A DNA stretch of 54,781 nt from Candidatus Peribacteria bacterium (lineage in GTDB: Bacteria; Patescibacteriota; Gracilibacteria; Peribacterales; Peribacteraceae): positions 1 through 54,781 of the forward strand of contig CALRGQ010000003.1 in assembly GCA_943357915.1 (NCBI GenBank), read 5' to 3'. A program made the position numbers and the translations under genes. The notes below the pieces were generated by a model. The model searched no databases and was not told where the DNA came from. It worked only from the letters and a program-made list of their open reading frames with translations. This document shows, in pieces, positions 34,193 through 43,564 of this stretch (position 1 is the stretch's first letter; each line of letters opens with the position of its first letter).

Positions 34193-34246
34193 AACCCCAC
34201 CCTCATTTTAAACCAAAACAAAAAGTAGCCTAGTGGCAAGCACGCA
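34193..34246 (+). repeat. Intergenic repeat copy 2
   Basis: Second copy of the 54-bp element, 97 bp upstream of the gene at 34344. A separate imperfect hairpin (GTTACGATTCT / AGAATCGAGTAAC, 34273-34304) follows before the start codon. Confidence 0.8.
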
Positions 34247-34343
34247 GCATTCGGCTCTTGGTCGTTACTGCAGTTACGATTCTATTCATCAAGAATCGAG
34301 TAACGATGAGTTTTTATTAAAACAAATCTGATACTATACAAAT

Positions 34344-35588
34344 ATGCAAAGAATCCGTCCCATAATAGTAATCACTATACTCATCATCCTGACGATATTG
34401 TTGGGTTTTTTGCTCATCGGTCAACTTCTAAGGAAGCCACCACAGGCTGAACAACATGTCGAAACAACATCTCTGTACAAGGTTTCTGCGTCTTCTTCCA
34501 TTTCTGCCACCTCTTCGTCTTCATATTCTAGCTCGGAAATAAGCCAGTATAATCCCGCAAAGGATCCCGACAATGGCGAATCTTCACATGCAGTCTTCCC
34601 AGTCGAGCTGAAGAGATTTAAGGAGGAACCTAATCCAGGGATTTCCCAAGACACTTCTTTATACTTTAAAAGTGACTTGAGTAACATTCACAAGGGTTCA
34701 AGATCTGAAATAGGGAAAATCATTGATACCTATACGCTATCTTTCGATGACAGAATACATGAACTCGATTTCTCGCAGATGCAATTGTTCAATGGCATGC
34801 ATGCACGCATCTACGAATTCAACACTGGTATTTCTGGGATTTGGGCTATTGAATTGCGAGATAGCAATAATCAAAGGTTTCTTGATCTTTCAAATATCAA
34901 TCATTATGCTTTTTCGAAGGATAAGAAACTGCTTGCTGCCTATGGTAAATTTTCTGATACAGCTGGAGGTACTCACTGGCAAACGAAGATTATCGACCTA
35001 CAAAACAGGAGCGTCGTGATTCTTCCATATATCCGAGATTGTACAGGGGGAGACCTACAATGGAGCGAAAATAAACTAATAAGTTCCTCGTTTGTAGACG
35101 AATCGAAGGGATGGGAAGAGGGCGTTTCTGGTGTTGCTACTATGTGCGCATGGGAAAATGATGGAACACTCATTAATTCTTTTGTCTTACATGGAGCAGC
35201 AGTTGGTGGGGATACATCGCCACCAACGAATCCCTATGGATTTCTGCCAGTCGTCCCACATGGGTTTTATGTTATGACACGCAATCTTGAGGATACTGTT
35301 ATGGATGCAATTAACGTCGGTAAATGCGATTTCGTCGTGATTGATCTCGATAATCCCAACAGAACTATTACGATGACATTTGATGCTCTTGTACTGAAAG
35401 ATACCCCCACAAAAAGAGGTATGGCTCACTATCATTGTGGCTTTAATCATAGTAGAGAAAAATTTGAAATTAATCTCGATTCGTTCACATTTGAGCATCC
35501 TACCTTCTCTTTTAGGAATATGATGTACGAGGGCTACGGCAAAAACAGAAGTCTCTACCGTTACAGCAATTGGCACACCGTACAGTAA
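34344..35588 (+). CDS. Membrane-anchored surface protein, propeller-like C-domain
   Basis: 414 residues. The N-terminal module repeats that of the gene at 33353: anchor helix (ILIILTILLGFLLIGQLL), VETTSLYK, Ser-rich linker, YNPAKDPDNGES. The C-terminal region is different: beta-rich with GIWAIELRDSNNQ, HYAFSKDKKLLAAYGKF and KIIDLQNRSVVILPY, reminiscent of TolB/WD-type propeller blades. Function unknown. TACTAT lies 6 nt before the ATG, so a leaderless mRNA is likely. Confidence 0.65.
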   Translation: MQRIRPIIVITILIILTILLGFLLIGQLLRKPPQAEQHVETTSLYKVSASSSISATSSSSYSSSEISQYNPAKDPDNGESSHAVFPVELKRFKEEPNPGISQDTSLYFKSDLSNIHKGSRSEIGKIIDTYTLSFDDRIHELDFSQMQLFNGMHARIYEFNTGISGIWAIELRDSNNQRFLDLSNINHYAFSKDKKLLAAYGKFSDTAGGTHWQTKIIDLQNRSVVILPYIRDCTGGDLQWSENKLISSSFVDESKGWEEGVSGVATMCAWENDGTLINSFVLHGAAVGGDTSPPTNPYGFLPVVPHGFYVMTRNLEDTVMDAINVGKCDFVVIDLDNPNRTITMTFDALVLKDTPTKRGMAHYHCGFNHSREKFEINLDSFTFEHPTFSFRNMMYEGYGKNRSLYRYSNWHTVQ

Positions 35589-35650
35589 ATGAGTTAGTGG
35601 CTTAGCTAATGATTGAATCATCTGGTCTGCCAGTTTTTACTATTCTCCGA

Positions 35651-35699
35651 AACCCCACCCTCATTCCAAACCCAAAGAAATAGTAATCTTGCACTGGGC
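35651..35699 (+). repeat. Intergenic repeat copy 3 (partial)
   Basis: First ~35 bp match copies 1 and 2 (AACCCCACCCTCATTCCAAA region, then AATAGTAA), after which it diverges. Lies 37 bp upstream of the gene at 35737. Confidence 0.7.
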
Positions 35700-35736
35700 A
35701 GACCATTTGCCAGAGGAAAAATGTTAGGATGCGGGC

Positions 35737-36867
35737 ATGCGGTTTCAAAAACTTCTTTTTCTCCTCTGCGTAGCTCTCGCTGCTTGCTCAACTTCTCTCG
35801 TAGAGGTTCCCGTGCCGGTCGTTGAACCAAAACCGCTACTCGTAAACAGGAGTGTTGAAAAACCGACCGAACAACCCCAGCGTATTGCCTCTATGCCGCT
35901 TGTCATCATCGGTGAGGGTGGCACCTCTGGCTTTCTTTTCCAGTACGCAGCGGAGACATACCTCAAAGAAAATGGTGGAGTGAGCTATACGGTGCATGAC
36001 GGTGATGAGTTCATGAAAGCGATGCAGAATTTTGTGAAGGAGCACGGCGCAATTTCGCATTTTGTGTACATCGGCCATGGCAACGAGGTGGGTCTGTATG
36101 TCAATCAGGCGCCGCACGTAAACGGCGCGCTGTACGTAAATGACCCGGCACTCAATAGCCAGTTTCGTGCAGCCTCTATTTACGATCTCCTACCCGACAT
36201 TTTTGCACCAGGGGGCACGGCCCTTTTCTACGGTTGCAATGTCGCACGCGAGTACGAAGGCCAAGATTCCTTCGCCGAACAATTTGCGAACCATTTTCAC
36301 GTTCAAGTGACAGCACCAATTGGGCCTACCGAATTTTCTTTTGAGCAGGAAGGCAAGCGCTTTCTTACTGCTCCGGCGAAAGGCATTACGCAACCGCTCT
36401 ACATGGTGCCGACCGTTGCCGAAAAAGGATTCATTACCATCGAGCCGTCGCCAGCGATCAGTGCGGGGTATGACGATGTTTTTATATCTTCAGAAGCAGG
36501 AGATGCGATCGCGGAACTGACAAAGCGCGGTCTTGCTCTAAGTCCCGACCGTCGCTTCCGACCGTACCAAGCGATTACCTACGGCGATGCCCGCGCCTTC
36601 TGCCGCATCCTGAATCCAGAAGCACCCTGTACAGTAGAAAACTTCGAAGAGGGTGAACGCCTAAGAAACACGGCGGCACTTAAGATGCTGTTGGATGCAG
36701 CCGGCTTTCCGCTCAAAAGAACGAGTATTCCCTACCAAGTGCAGATCTCCTTCGCGACTCGGCACAACCTCCTTACGCGCGATTTCATCCACAGGCGATG
36801 GTATACCCGAGCAGAAATGGCCATGCTGACTTCTGCCATCCTCACATTCAAAGAAGGCAAAGAATAA
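35737..36867 (+). CDS. Lipoprotein with DUF4347/caspase-like domain and SLH repeats
   Basis: 376 residues. Signal peptide with lipobox ALAAC (Cys 17), then a Pro-rich linker. The central domain (about 50-215) has ISHFVYIGHGNEVGLYV and TALFYGCNVAREYEGQDSFAEQFA, matching the His-Gly and Cys positions of clan CD (DUF4347/caspase-like) peptidases. From about 240 there is an S-layer-homology repeat (YDDVFISSEAGDAIAELTKRGL, then RRFRPYQAITYGDARAF) and a second partial one ending WYTRAEMAML. Both lipid and SLH anchoring imply a position between membrane and S-layer. TAGGAT lies 6 nt before the ATG. Confidence 0.72.
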   Translation: MRFQKLLFLLCVALAACSTSLVEVPVPVVEPKPLLVNRSVEKPTEQPQRIASMPLVIIGEGGTSGFLFQYAAETYLKENGGVSYTVHDGDEFMKAMQNFVKEHGAISHFVYIGHGNEVGLYVNQAPHVNGALYVNDPALNSQFRAASIYDLLPDIFAPGGTALFYGCNVAREYEGQDSFAEQFANHFHVQVTAPIGPTEFSFEQEGKRFLTAPAKGITQPLYMVPTVAEKGFITIEPSPAISAGYDDVFISSEAGDAIAELTKRGLALSPDRRFRPYQAITYGDARAFCRILNPEAPCTVENFEEGERLRNTAALKMLLDAAGFPLKRTSIPYQVQISFATRHNLLTRDFIHRRWYTRAEMAMLTSAILTFKEGKE

Positions 36868-36904
36868 AGAAGTAACTTTGCTCTAAGAATGTATCATGCC
36901 GTTT

Positions 36905-37174
36905 ATGCTGAACAACCCATTTGCCCCAAAAGCATCTTTGCCCTACCATTTCAGCGTTATGTCACCCCTTCTCAACATCATCGAAGCCGTTCTCGGCTCA
37001 CTCTTGGCTCTTCTGATCCTCTTGCAACACCGTTCATCTGGCCTCTCAGCTACGTTTGGCGGTAGCGGAACTGCGTATGTGCAGCGCCGTGGAGCGGAGA
37101 AAGTGCTCTTCAAACTCACGATCTGGATCTCGGTTGCCTTCTTCGGCATCGCTATCCTCATGATGTACATCTAA
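36905..37174 (+). CDS. secG: Preprotein translocase subunit SecG
   Basis: 89 residues from the ATG at 36905 (TATCAT precedes it by 7 nt). Family similarity begins at the ATG at 36959 (MSPLLNIIEAVLGSLLALLILLQ), so 71 residues is the alternative. Two transmembrane helices flank the SecG loop LLQHRSSGLSATFGGSGTAYVQRRGAEKVLFKLT. It is part of SecYEG and aids SecA-driven export. Confidence 0.9.
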   Translation: MLNNPFAPKASLPYHFSVMSPLLNIIEAVLGSLLALLILLQHRSSGLSATFGGSGTAYVQRRGAEKVLFKLTIWISVAFFGIAILMMYI

Positions 37175-37224
37175 AGTAAGCACGAGCAACCAAGTCCGCT
37201 ATAGTGTCTTTCGCAATCAAACGT

Positions 37225-39468
37225 ATGCGGTCGGTTTTCCGTCTGATGTCGGCCATGTCACGCCTAGAACGCATCGCTCTTGCAGTTCTGACAGTTGTGC
37301 TCGGACTGAGCCTATTGATGCTACTGAGAATCTTTTACGTTGAAAATACGCGTGATGTACCGGTAGCCGGAGGCACATATATAGAAGGAACAGTCGGCGA
37401 GATTCTTCCGCTGAATCCATGGTTCGTCACCGGCAATGACATTAATCGTGACATCGTATCTCTCGTATTCTCCGGACTCATGAAGTACGACCCACGTACG
37501 AAAAAAGTCATTGATGATCTTGCGACCGTCACCATCAGCGATGATAACCGGATTTACACGGCTACCCTCAAGCCCGGGCTTGTCTGGCATGACAACGAAA
37601 AAGAACGTCCACATCCCGTCACATCTGATGACATCATTTTCACCTTCAAGATGATTCAGGAGAAAGGCTTCCCAAACCCGATCCTTCAGCAGAATTTCCG
37701 TGGCGTGGAAATAGAGAAGATTGATGACAAGACCGTGCGTTTTCGGTTGAGTAAACCGTACTCTTTTTTCAGTAGCAATCTCACGCTTGGCCTGGTGCCT
37801 GCGGCTTCATTTGCCGATATGCCAGCAAACAAGCTGCATCAGGCGCTTGATTTCGCTTTTCATCCCATTGGAGCTGGCCCGTATAGTTTTGTCAGTCTTT
37901 TGCAGACGGATCTTTCCACTGAAGTAACACTCAAGCGGTTTCCTCGTCCTGGAATTTCTGAAGAAAAAATTGATCGTATCGTCTTTCGGGTCTTTAGCGA
38001 ATACCGAACATTGCTGACCGATATCATCAATATGAATGGTGTCCGTATAGTCCCGAGAAACGAGGATGGCCAGCCGATTTTACCGAGAAGATTTACCCCG
38101 ATCCCCTATACGCTGCCACAATACGTCGGAATCTTTTTCAATCTTGACCGTAATATTCCAGCCGACCGAAATGTACGGCTGGGCCTGCAATTAGCGGTGA
38201 ATAAACAAAAAATCGCCGAAGCGCTCCATGAGACAGAAGTCATTGATACGCCACTTCTGGAAATCAATCTGAACGACTGGCAATACAAGTTTGATGCGAC
38301 AGCAGCTCAAGGCGCATTTTTTGAGTCAGCCTGGAATGTGCCGGAGAAGGTGCGTCTGCAAAGGCTACTGGAACAACGCGAAACCAACGCAGTTGGCCCG
38401 CTTTCTCAGGTCCAACGAACAGCTCTTCTTGGAACCGGAGCTATGTTGACGCTCACCGGCTCATCCAAAGACATGAAATTTCCGGCAAAAGTGAATGGAT
38501 TTTTGGTCGAAACGGGCTCACGTGTCGAAAACGGCACATCTCTGACACTGTCCGGAACATGGCTCGTCAAACTCCCTGCTGGTAATGGTGGCAGCGGCAC
38601 ACTAAAAACAGGCATCAATATCCTGAAAATGACCGATGCAAAGAATGACATTATCGATTCAGCATACCTGGAACGCCTCACCACTGCCCCTGCTTTCCAA
38701 AAAGCGGTCACTGAACAACATCTCGTGGACCAATTCATTCAAAGCAAGCAGCTTGCAGATAATGATGCCCGACGCATCAGCGTTGGAGATCTGTATATCG
38801 ATGGCGGATATCTACGACGAAAAACACCGACTGATCCTCCTCATACTCGCATCAATGCTCGGGGTACCGAGATGTCACTCACGCTACTAACGTCCTCAAA
38901 GCCGGATTCATATCCACTGATTGCGCAGATGATCAAAAAAGCATGGGAGGCTGTCGGTGCGAAAGTCACTCTTGATATTGTCGCCGATAAAAAGGAATTC
39001 CAAGACAAACTTACACGTCGCGAGTACGACGTCGTACTTTTTGGGCAATCGCTCTTTGATAACCTTGATAGTTACCCATACTGGCACTCAAGCCAGATCC
39101 AAGAGAAATCAGATCCCACAAAACTACGGATCGACGCTTTTAATCTCTCACAATATGCGTCATTCGAGGCAGATCAATTATTGGCTCGTATCCGTGAAAC
39201 CAGTGACCCCCGAACACGCGTCAAAGCACTGAAAGAGCTCAATGATCTCTGGAAGAAAGACATCCCCGCTGCTGTCCTCTACTCCCCTCTTTCTATCTTT
39301 GGTCATGATGATTCCGTACAAGGCATTGTGTTATCGCATCTTTCGCTCCATGCAGATAGATTCGCGTATCTGAACGAATGGTATGTCACGACCGAGAAAC
39401 AATTCAATGAAGGAAAACGCTGGCTCTCGTTCCCTTCATGGCTCTTTGGATTGATCCGCAAAATCTAG
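37225..39468 (+). CDS. ABC peptide-binding protein (SBP_bac_5 family), membrane anchored
   Basis: 747 residues from the ATG at 37225; GTG at 37204 overlaps a -10-like TATAGT. An N-terminal transmembrane helix (IALAVLTVVLGLSLLMLLRIF) rather than a lipobox anchors it. The body matches family 5 solute-binding proteins: GGTYIEGTVGEILPLNPWF, YTATLKPGLVWHDNEK, PVTSDDIIFTFKMIQ and, late, YPLIAQMIKKAWEAVGAKVTLDIV. About 150 residues in the middle (ALLGTGAMLTLTG...) form an extra beta-rich insert. No permease genes are adjacent, so the partner transporter is elsewhere or absent. Confidence 0.88.
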   Translation: MRSVFRLMSAMSRLERIALAVLTVVLGLSLLMLLRIFYVENTRDVPVAGGTYIEGTVGEILPLNPWFVTGNDINRDIVSLVFSGLMKYDPRTKKVIDDLATVTISDDNRIYTATLKPGLVWHDNEKERPHPVTSDDIIFTFKMIQEKGFPNPILQQNFRGVEIEKIDDKTVRFRLSKPYSFFSSNLTLGLVPAASFADMPANKLHQALDFAFHPIGAGPYSFVSLLQTDLSTEVTLKRFPRPGISEEKIDRIVFRVFSEYRTLLTDIINMNGVRIVPRNEDGQPILPRRFTPIPYTLPQYVGIFFNLDRNIPADRNVRLGLQLAVNKQKIAEALHETEVIDTPLLEINLNDWQYKFDATAAQGAFFESAWNVPEKVRLQRLLEQRETNAVGPLSQVQRTALLGTGAMLTLTGSSKDMKFPAKVNGFLVETGSRVENGTSLTLSGTWLVKLPAGNGGSGTLKTGINILKMTDAKNDIIDSAYLERLTTAPAFQKAVTEQHLVDQFIQSKQLADNDARRISVGDLYIDGGYLRRKTPTDPPHTRINARGTEMSLTLLTSSKPDSYPLIAQMIKKAWEAVGAKVTLDIVADKKEFQDKLTRREYDVVLFGQSLFDNLDSYPYWHSSQIQEKSDPTKLRIDAFNLSQYASFEADQLLARIRETSDPRTRVKALKELNDLWKKDIPAAVLYSPLSIFGHDDSVQGIVLSHLSLHADRFAYLNEWYVTTEKQFNEGKRWLSFPSWLFGLIRKI

Positions 39469-39562
39469 AGAAAATGCTTGAAGACAGAGGCAAAACTCGC
39501 TCCGTAAATTCTCCCTTGTGCAGAGATACATATTTCTCTATGATCTTTCGGCTTACATCAGC

Positions 39563-40012
39563 ATGGAAGTACTCCTCCTCACCGATATCAGCGGCGTTGG
39601 CAAAATGAATGACTTGATCGTCGTGAAGGCTGGCTTTGCGCTGAATCATCTCCTTCCTGAGCGTAAAGCGATCGTCGTGACTCCTAATGTCCGGAAGCGT
39701 TACGCGCAGCAGATAAAGCATCGCGCACTGGAGCGTGAACGTGACCGAGAGATGCAAGCTTCTCTTTCAAATGCACTCTCTGGAAAAGTTGTTCACGTGA
39801 TTGCAAAGGCTTCCAAGGCCGGCAAACTGTATGCCGCCATTTCTGAAGATCAGATTTCCGCAGCGCTGAAACAAGAATATGCCATTACGATTCCAGCGAC
39901 CGCCATCGGTATCAATGATCACATCAAGAAAATCGGCAACCACACGATCACGATTACTGTTGGGGTGCAGTCCGTACCAGTCAGCATCGAAGTAAAGGCC
40001 GACGAAGCGTAG
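39563..40012 (+). CDS. rplI: Large ribosomal subunit protein bL9
   Basis: 149 residues from the ATG at 39563 (MEVLLLTDISGVGKMNDLIVVKAGFALNHLLPERKA), the classic bL9 N-domain, followed by the long linker helix and the C-domain (KLYAAISEDQISAALKQEYAITIPATAI). It binds 23S rRNA near L1. Several CPR groups lack bL9, so its presence helps place the organism. Confidence 0.95.
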   Translation: MEVLLLTDISGVGKMNDLIVVKAGFALNHLLPERKAIVVTPNVRKRYAQQIKHRALERERDREMQASLSNALSGKVVHVIAKASKAGKLYAAISEDQISAALKQEYAITIPATAIGINDHIKKIGNHTITITVGVQSVPVSIEVKADEA

Positions 40013-40055
40013 TCGTCTGGCACTGAATCCAGAAGCTTGTTACTCTCTATTTGTT

Positions 40056-40754
40056 ATGTCGGAATTTGGTGGACCAGAATCGTTTACACCTGGCGAAGGC
40101 AGTACCTCCGCCTCCGAAGGCGTGTCCGAGAGCGCAAAAGCTCGTTTTGCTCAGGCGCAACAACAAATAAAGCAAATCATCAAAGAAGAAAAAAAGTCGC
40201 GCAAGCGTGATGACCGAGTAGCCGCGACTATTCGCCAGTTTTTGGATGATGACCGCTTTGCCCATCTCTTTCAGCTGATTTCGAGACTAGCTGCCATGGA
40301 CTGTCCATCGATCTTTATTTTGGGCGTCCTGTCACTCATTCATCAAGGATCACTGGAAACCGTGGAAGAATTTATTACCGAAAACAAGATGTTGCTGGAG
40401 GCTCCCGACATGACATCACTCGTCGTGGCCGGAAAGAATAAGCTCTCGCCAGAGATTCAGGAAAAAATACTATTCTGGACAGCACGGCTGGAACTCGTGA
40501 TGAGTGTCGATACGGCAAAAATTCTCAGCCGCCTCATGGTGGATGAAGGCAATATCGATGGTGCGGTTCTGCAACTGACGACATTCGTCTTGGTCGACTT
40601 CTTCCGCGATATGGGAACACCTATTCCCTACGAAGAGCTGCAGCCACTCACGATCAAAATTCTTCAAGACATTCTGGAGCCACACATGGACATGATGGCG
40701 AAACACTTTGAGGCTGTGCGGGCTGAAAAGAACCCGTCTGCAAAGGACGAATAA
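40056..40754 (+). CDS. Hypothetical helical protein
   Basis: 232 residues. Low-complexity N-terminus (GGPESFTPGEGSTSASEG), then a charged coiled-coil-like segment (KARFAQAQQQIKQIIKEEKKSRKRDD), then an all-helical globular part (FAHLFQLISRLAAMDCPSIFILGVLSLIHQGSLETVEEF). No membrane helix is clear. Family not recognised. It lies 43 nt downstream of rplI and ends 5 bp from the end of convergent lepA. Confidence 0.7.
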   Translation: MSEFGGPESFTPGEGSTSASEGVSESAKARFAQAQQQIKQIIKEEKKSRKRDDRVAATIRQFLDDDRFAHLFQLISRLAAMDCPSIFILGVLSLIHQGSLETVEEFITENKMLLEAPDMTSLVVAGKNKLSPEIQEKILFWTARLELVMSVDTAKILSRLMVDEGNIDGAVLQLTTFVLVDFFRDMGTPIPYEELQPLTIKILQDILEPHMDMMAKHFEAVRAEKNPSAKDE

Positions 40755-40759
40755 AGTAT

Positions 40760-42586
40760 TTATCGTTTGAGGACGGCCAAAAACGCATCCTGACTCAGAG
40801 TCACTTTCCCCATTTGCTTCATCCGCTTTTTGCCCTTCTTTTGCTTATCCAGAAGCTTATTTTTACGCGTCACGTCGCCGCCGTACAGGTATCCGGTCAC
40901 GTCTTTTCGCAGTGCTGCAATGTCCTCACGCGCAATAATTTTGCCGCCGATAGCCGCTTGAATCGAAATCTGGAACTGAGCCTTTGGGATGACTTCTTTG
41001 AGCTGCTTGCAAATTTTCTCACCGACATCACGAGCTTCTGAACGATGAATAATGACGGACAGAGCATCGGCAGGTTCGCCTAAAAGCAAAATATTCATCT
41101 TCACCAAATCATCAGAACGGTAGCCTAGATGCTCGTAACTCAGTGATGCGTAACCGGATGACGATGACTTTAGCTTGTCAAAAAAGTCCAGAACGATACT
41201 CGCGAGCGGAACCTCAAAATGCATGAGTGCACGGTCATCATCGATGTACTCAAGACTCAGGTAAATGCCGCGCCTATCCTGGACCAGCTGCATGGCTGGG
41301 CCAACGTCTTGTCTGCGACACACAATTTCAAGCCTGACCCACGGTTCCCTGACTTCCTCGATGTATGTTGGATCCGGAAGTTCAGCAGGATTACTAATGA
41401 GCGCGATCGTCGGATCATCAATCTTCAGTAAACTCGCACGAACAACAGATGTCGGCCGAGCAGCCTTGAGGCTTACTTCATACAACACGCTCGGAGCGGT
41501 GATCACCAGGTCACAGTCATATTCGCGCTCCAGACGTTCCTGAATGATATCCATATGTAAAAGCCCAAGAAAGCCACATCGGAAACCATTCCCAAGTGCC
41601 GTATTATGTTCATAACTGATATCGATGGCAGCATCATTCATCGACAGTTTTTCCAGTGAATCACGCAGTTTCGGATACTCGTCTGCCTGCGAAGGATATA
41701 AACCGGCAAACACCATCGGCTGGACTTTCTTGTACCCCGGTAATTGCTCAGCAGTGATAGAAGAAGCAATAGTATCACCGACGCGCGCCTCGGCGACGTT
41801 CTTGAGGCCGGTCACGATGTAACCAATTTGGCCAGCCACAAGCGAAGAATCTGAGATATATTTGGGTGAAAAATAGCCAACATCTTGCACCTCAAAATCC
41901 ACTTTAGAACCAAGTAACCGAACCTTCATCCCCTTCTTGAATTCACCATCGATGACTCTGACATACGATACCGCACCACGGTAATCGTCCATCACGGCAT
42001 CAAAGATAAGTGCGCGGCTATCATTGCGCGAGCCATCGATCGTGGGAGCTGGAATCCGGTCAATAACAGCTTGCATGACAGCATCCACGCCGGTTCCCTC
42101 TTTCGCAGAAATCTTCAGAATGTCTTCTTTGGCGCAGCCAAGCATTTTAACGACTTCATTACTGACGCGCTCCGGATCAGCGGCCGGTAGATCAATTTTA
42201 TTGAGAACCGGAATGATGACCAAATTGTGCTCCATGGCCATATACAGCACCGCGAGAGTCTGTGCCTGAATACCCTGAGATGCGTCTACAAGCAAAATAG
42301 CGCCCTCACAGGCTGCTAGTGAGCGTGAAACTTCATAACGAAAATCAGTGTGACCAGGTGTATCGATGAGATTCAGTTCCGTTCCCTTGAAGTTCATCCG
42401 AACCGGCGTGAGCTTGATCGTAATACCACGTTCGCGCTCCAGATCCATAGAATCCAGCAACTGCGCTTTCATCTCACGCATCTGTAGCGTCCCCGTCATC
42501 TCGATCATACGGTCACTCAAAGTAGACTTACCGTGATCAATATGCGCGATAATGCAGAAGTTTCGCCTTTCCATGAGCCCGGACAT
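40760..42586 (-). CDS. lepA: Elongation factor 4 (LepA)
   Basis: 608 residues; the ATG at 42574 (MERRNFCIIAHIDHGKSTLSDRM) is an alternative start. GTPase motifs AHIDHGKST (G1), DTPGHTDF (G3) and NKIDLP (G4) are present. The LepA-specific C-terminal domain is intact: GGDVTRKNKLLDKQKKGKKRMKQMGKVTLSQDAFLAVLK. It acts on the ribosome, likely at initiation or in back-translocation. Full length. Confidence 0.97.
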   Translation of the reverse strand: MSGLMERRNFCIIAHIDHGKSTLSDRMIEMTGTLQMREMKAQLLDSMDLERERGITIKLTPVRMNFKGTELNLIDTPGHTDFRYEVSRSLAACEGAILLVDASQGIQAQTLAVLYMAMEHNLVIIPVLNKIDLPAADPERVSNEVVKMLGCAKEDILKISAKEGTGVDAVMQAVIDRIPAPTIDGSRNDSRALIFDAVMDDYRGAVSYVRVIDGEFKKGMKVRLLGSKVDFEVQDVGYFSPKYISDSSLVAGQIGYIVTGLKNVAEARVGDTIASSITAEQLPGYKKVQPMVFAGLYPSQADEYPKLRDSLEKLSMNDAAIDISYEHNTALGNGFRCGFLGLLHMDIIQERLEREYDCDLVITAPSVLYEVSLKAARPTSVVRASLLKIDDPTIALISNPAELPDPTYIEEVREPWVRLEIVCRRQDVGPAMQLVQDRRGIYLSLEYIDDDRALMHFEVPLASIVLDFFDKLKSSSSGYASLSYEHLGYRSDDLVKMNILLLGEPADALSVIIHRSEARDVGEKICKQLKEVIPKAQFQISIQAAIGGKIIAREDIAALRKDVTGYLYGGDVTRKNKLLDKQKKGKKRMKQMGKVTLSQDAFLAVLKR

Positions 42587-42649
42587 GCTAAAGACAAGTA
42601 ATGGAAAAGACCAGCCTCATACGGCCAGCAAAACAAAAATATTATGTAG

Positions 42650-43564
42650 CTACGGAATGATATTTTGAGGAATCCCCTCTGCCATATCCTCTATAAACGT
42701 CGACAAAAATGGATTCTCATTATTACTTAAAACAGCTTTAGGAAGATTCTGCTGCATGAGTTGTAAGAATTGTGACTCTGTAGAAGCTCTAGCTGTCTTT
42801 GACATAAGAACTCTAATGATTGCTCCGGGATCACTTCCTATCTCCTTAAGTATCACTGCAATCTTTTCAGCATCTTGCGGAATGTCTAAACTATACTTTA
42901 CACCTTTGTATAATAAATCGTGGTCAACGACTGCAAAATGCTTTGCATGAAATGCAGACTCCTTTAAAAAATTCTCAACAGCAGCTCCAACTGCCTCTGC
43001 TTGCGTTGCACCTTCAGCGGCAACCTCAGCTCCTCCCGCTACCCCTGTTTCTGCTGCTCCTACAGGTCCAAAGCCTGCTTTACCAAAGAGAAGAGCAAGA
43101 TAGTCCCAGTAATACCAAACCGCTACACCGCCAGCAATGGCAGCGAGAGCAAAGAGAATTTTCCACTTGTGATTTTTTGCCGTTTCCCAACCTTCCTTCA
43201 CCATGTTTGACGCCTTCGTCAGAAGCGACTTTTTTTCTGGGTTTTGCTCGATAGCAGTCATGCGCTCCGTCTTGCGAAGTATTTCTTCTTCCTCTTGAGA
43301 AAGAAGATCTTGTAACTTATTGAGCTGTTCTAACACCTGAGCACTAAGATCATCAAGACTCTGCAACTCTGCACTGGGCATAGACTGAAGAAGAAAGGAA
43401 GCAATCCTTTCTGAAAGAGCTTTTCGAGCCTCGATCGTTGCAATACCTGCAGCAATCACCTCTTTTTCTTTCACTTTAAATTCAGGCAATTGTCTCATAA
43501 CATCATACATGGCACGTGGCGTCATTATGGCTTCCTGCCTATGTTGTTCTGGAGGTGTGATCAT
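42650..43564 (-). CDS. Single-pass membrane protein with coiled coil
   Basis: 304 residues. Cytoplasmic helical N-half with a coiled-coil stretch (LDDLSAQVLEQLNKLQDLLSQEEEEILRKTERM), a transmembrane helix at about 138-156 (ILFALAAIAGGVAVWYYWDYLALLF), an Ala/Gly-rich hinge (GAAETGVAGGAEVAAEGA), and a C-terminal helical domain. Its start overlaps the stop of the upstream gene (ATGA). Family not recognised. Confidence 0.7.
   Translation of the reverse strand: MITPPEQHRQEAIMTPRAMYDVMRQLPEFKVKEKEVIAAGIATIEARKALSERIASFLLQSMPSAELQSLDDLSAQVLEQLNKLQDLLSQEEEEILRKTERMTAIEQNPEKKSLLTKASNMVKEGWETAKNHKWKILFALAAIAGGVAVWYYWDYLALLFGKAGFGPVGAAETGVAGGAEVAAEGATQAEAVGAAVENFLKESAFHAKHFAVVDHDLLYKGVKYSLDIPQDAEKIAVILKEIGSDPGAIIRVLMSKTARASTESQFLQLMQQNLPKAVLSNNENPFLSTFIEDMAEGIPQNIIP

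Noticed and set aside
33241-35699. CRISPR array made of the repeated elements at 33241, 34193 and 35651
   Set aside because: Copies are about 1 kb apart with genes between them, and imperfect; no spacer pattern.
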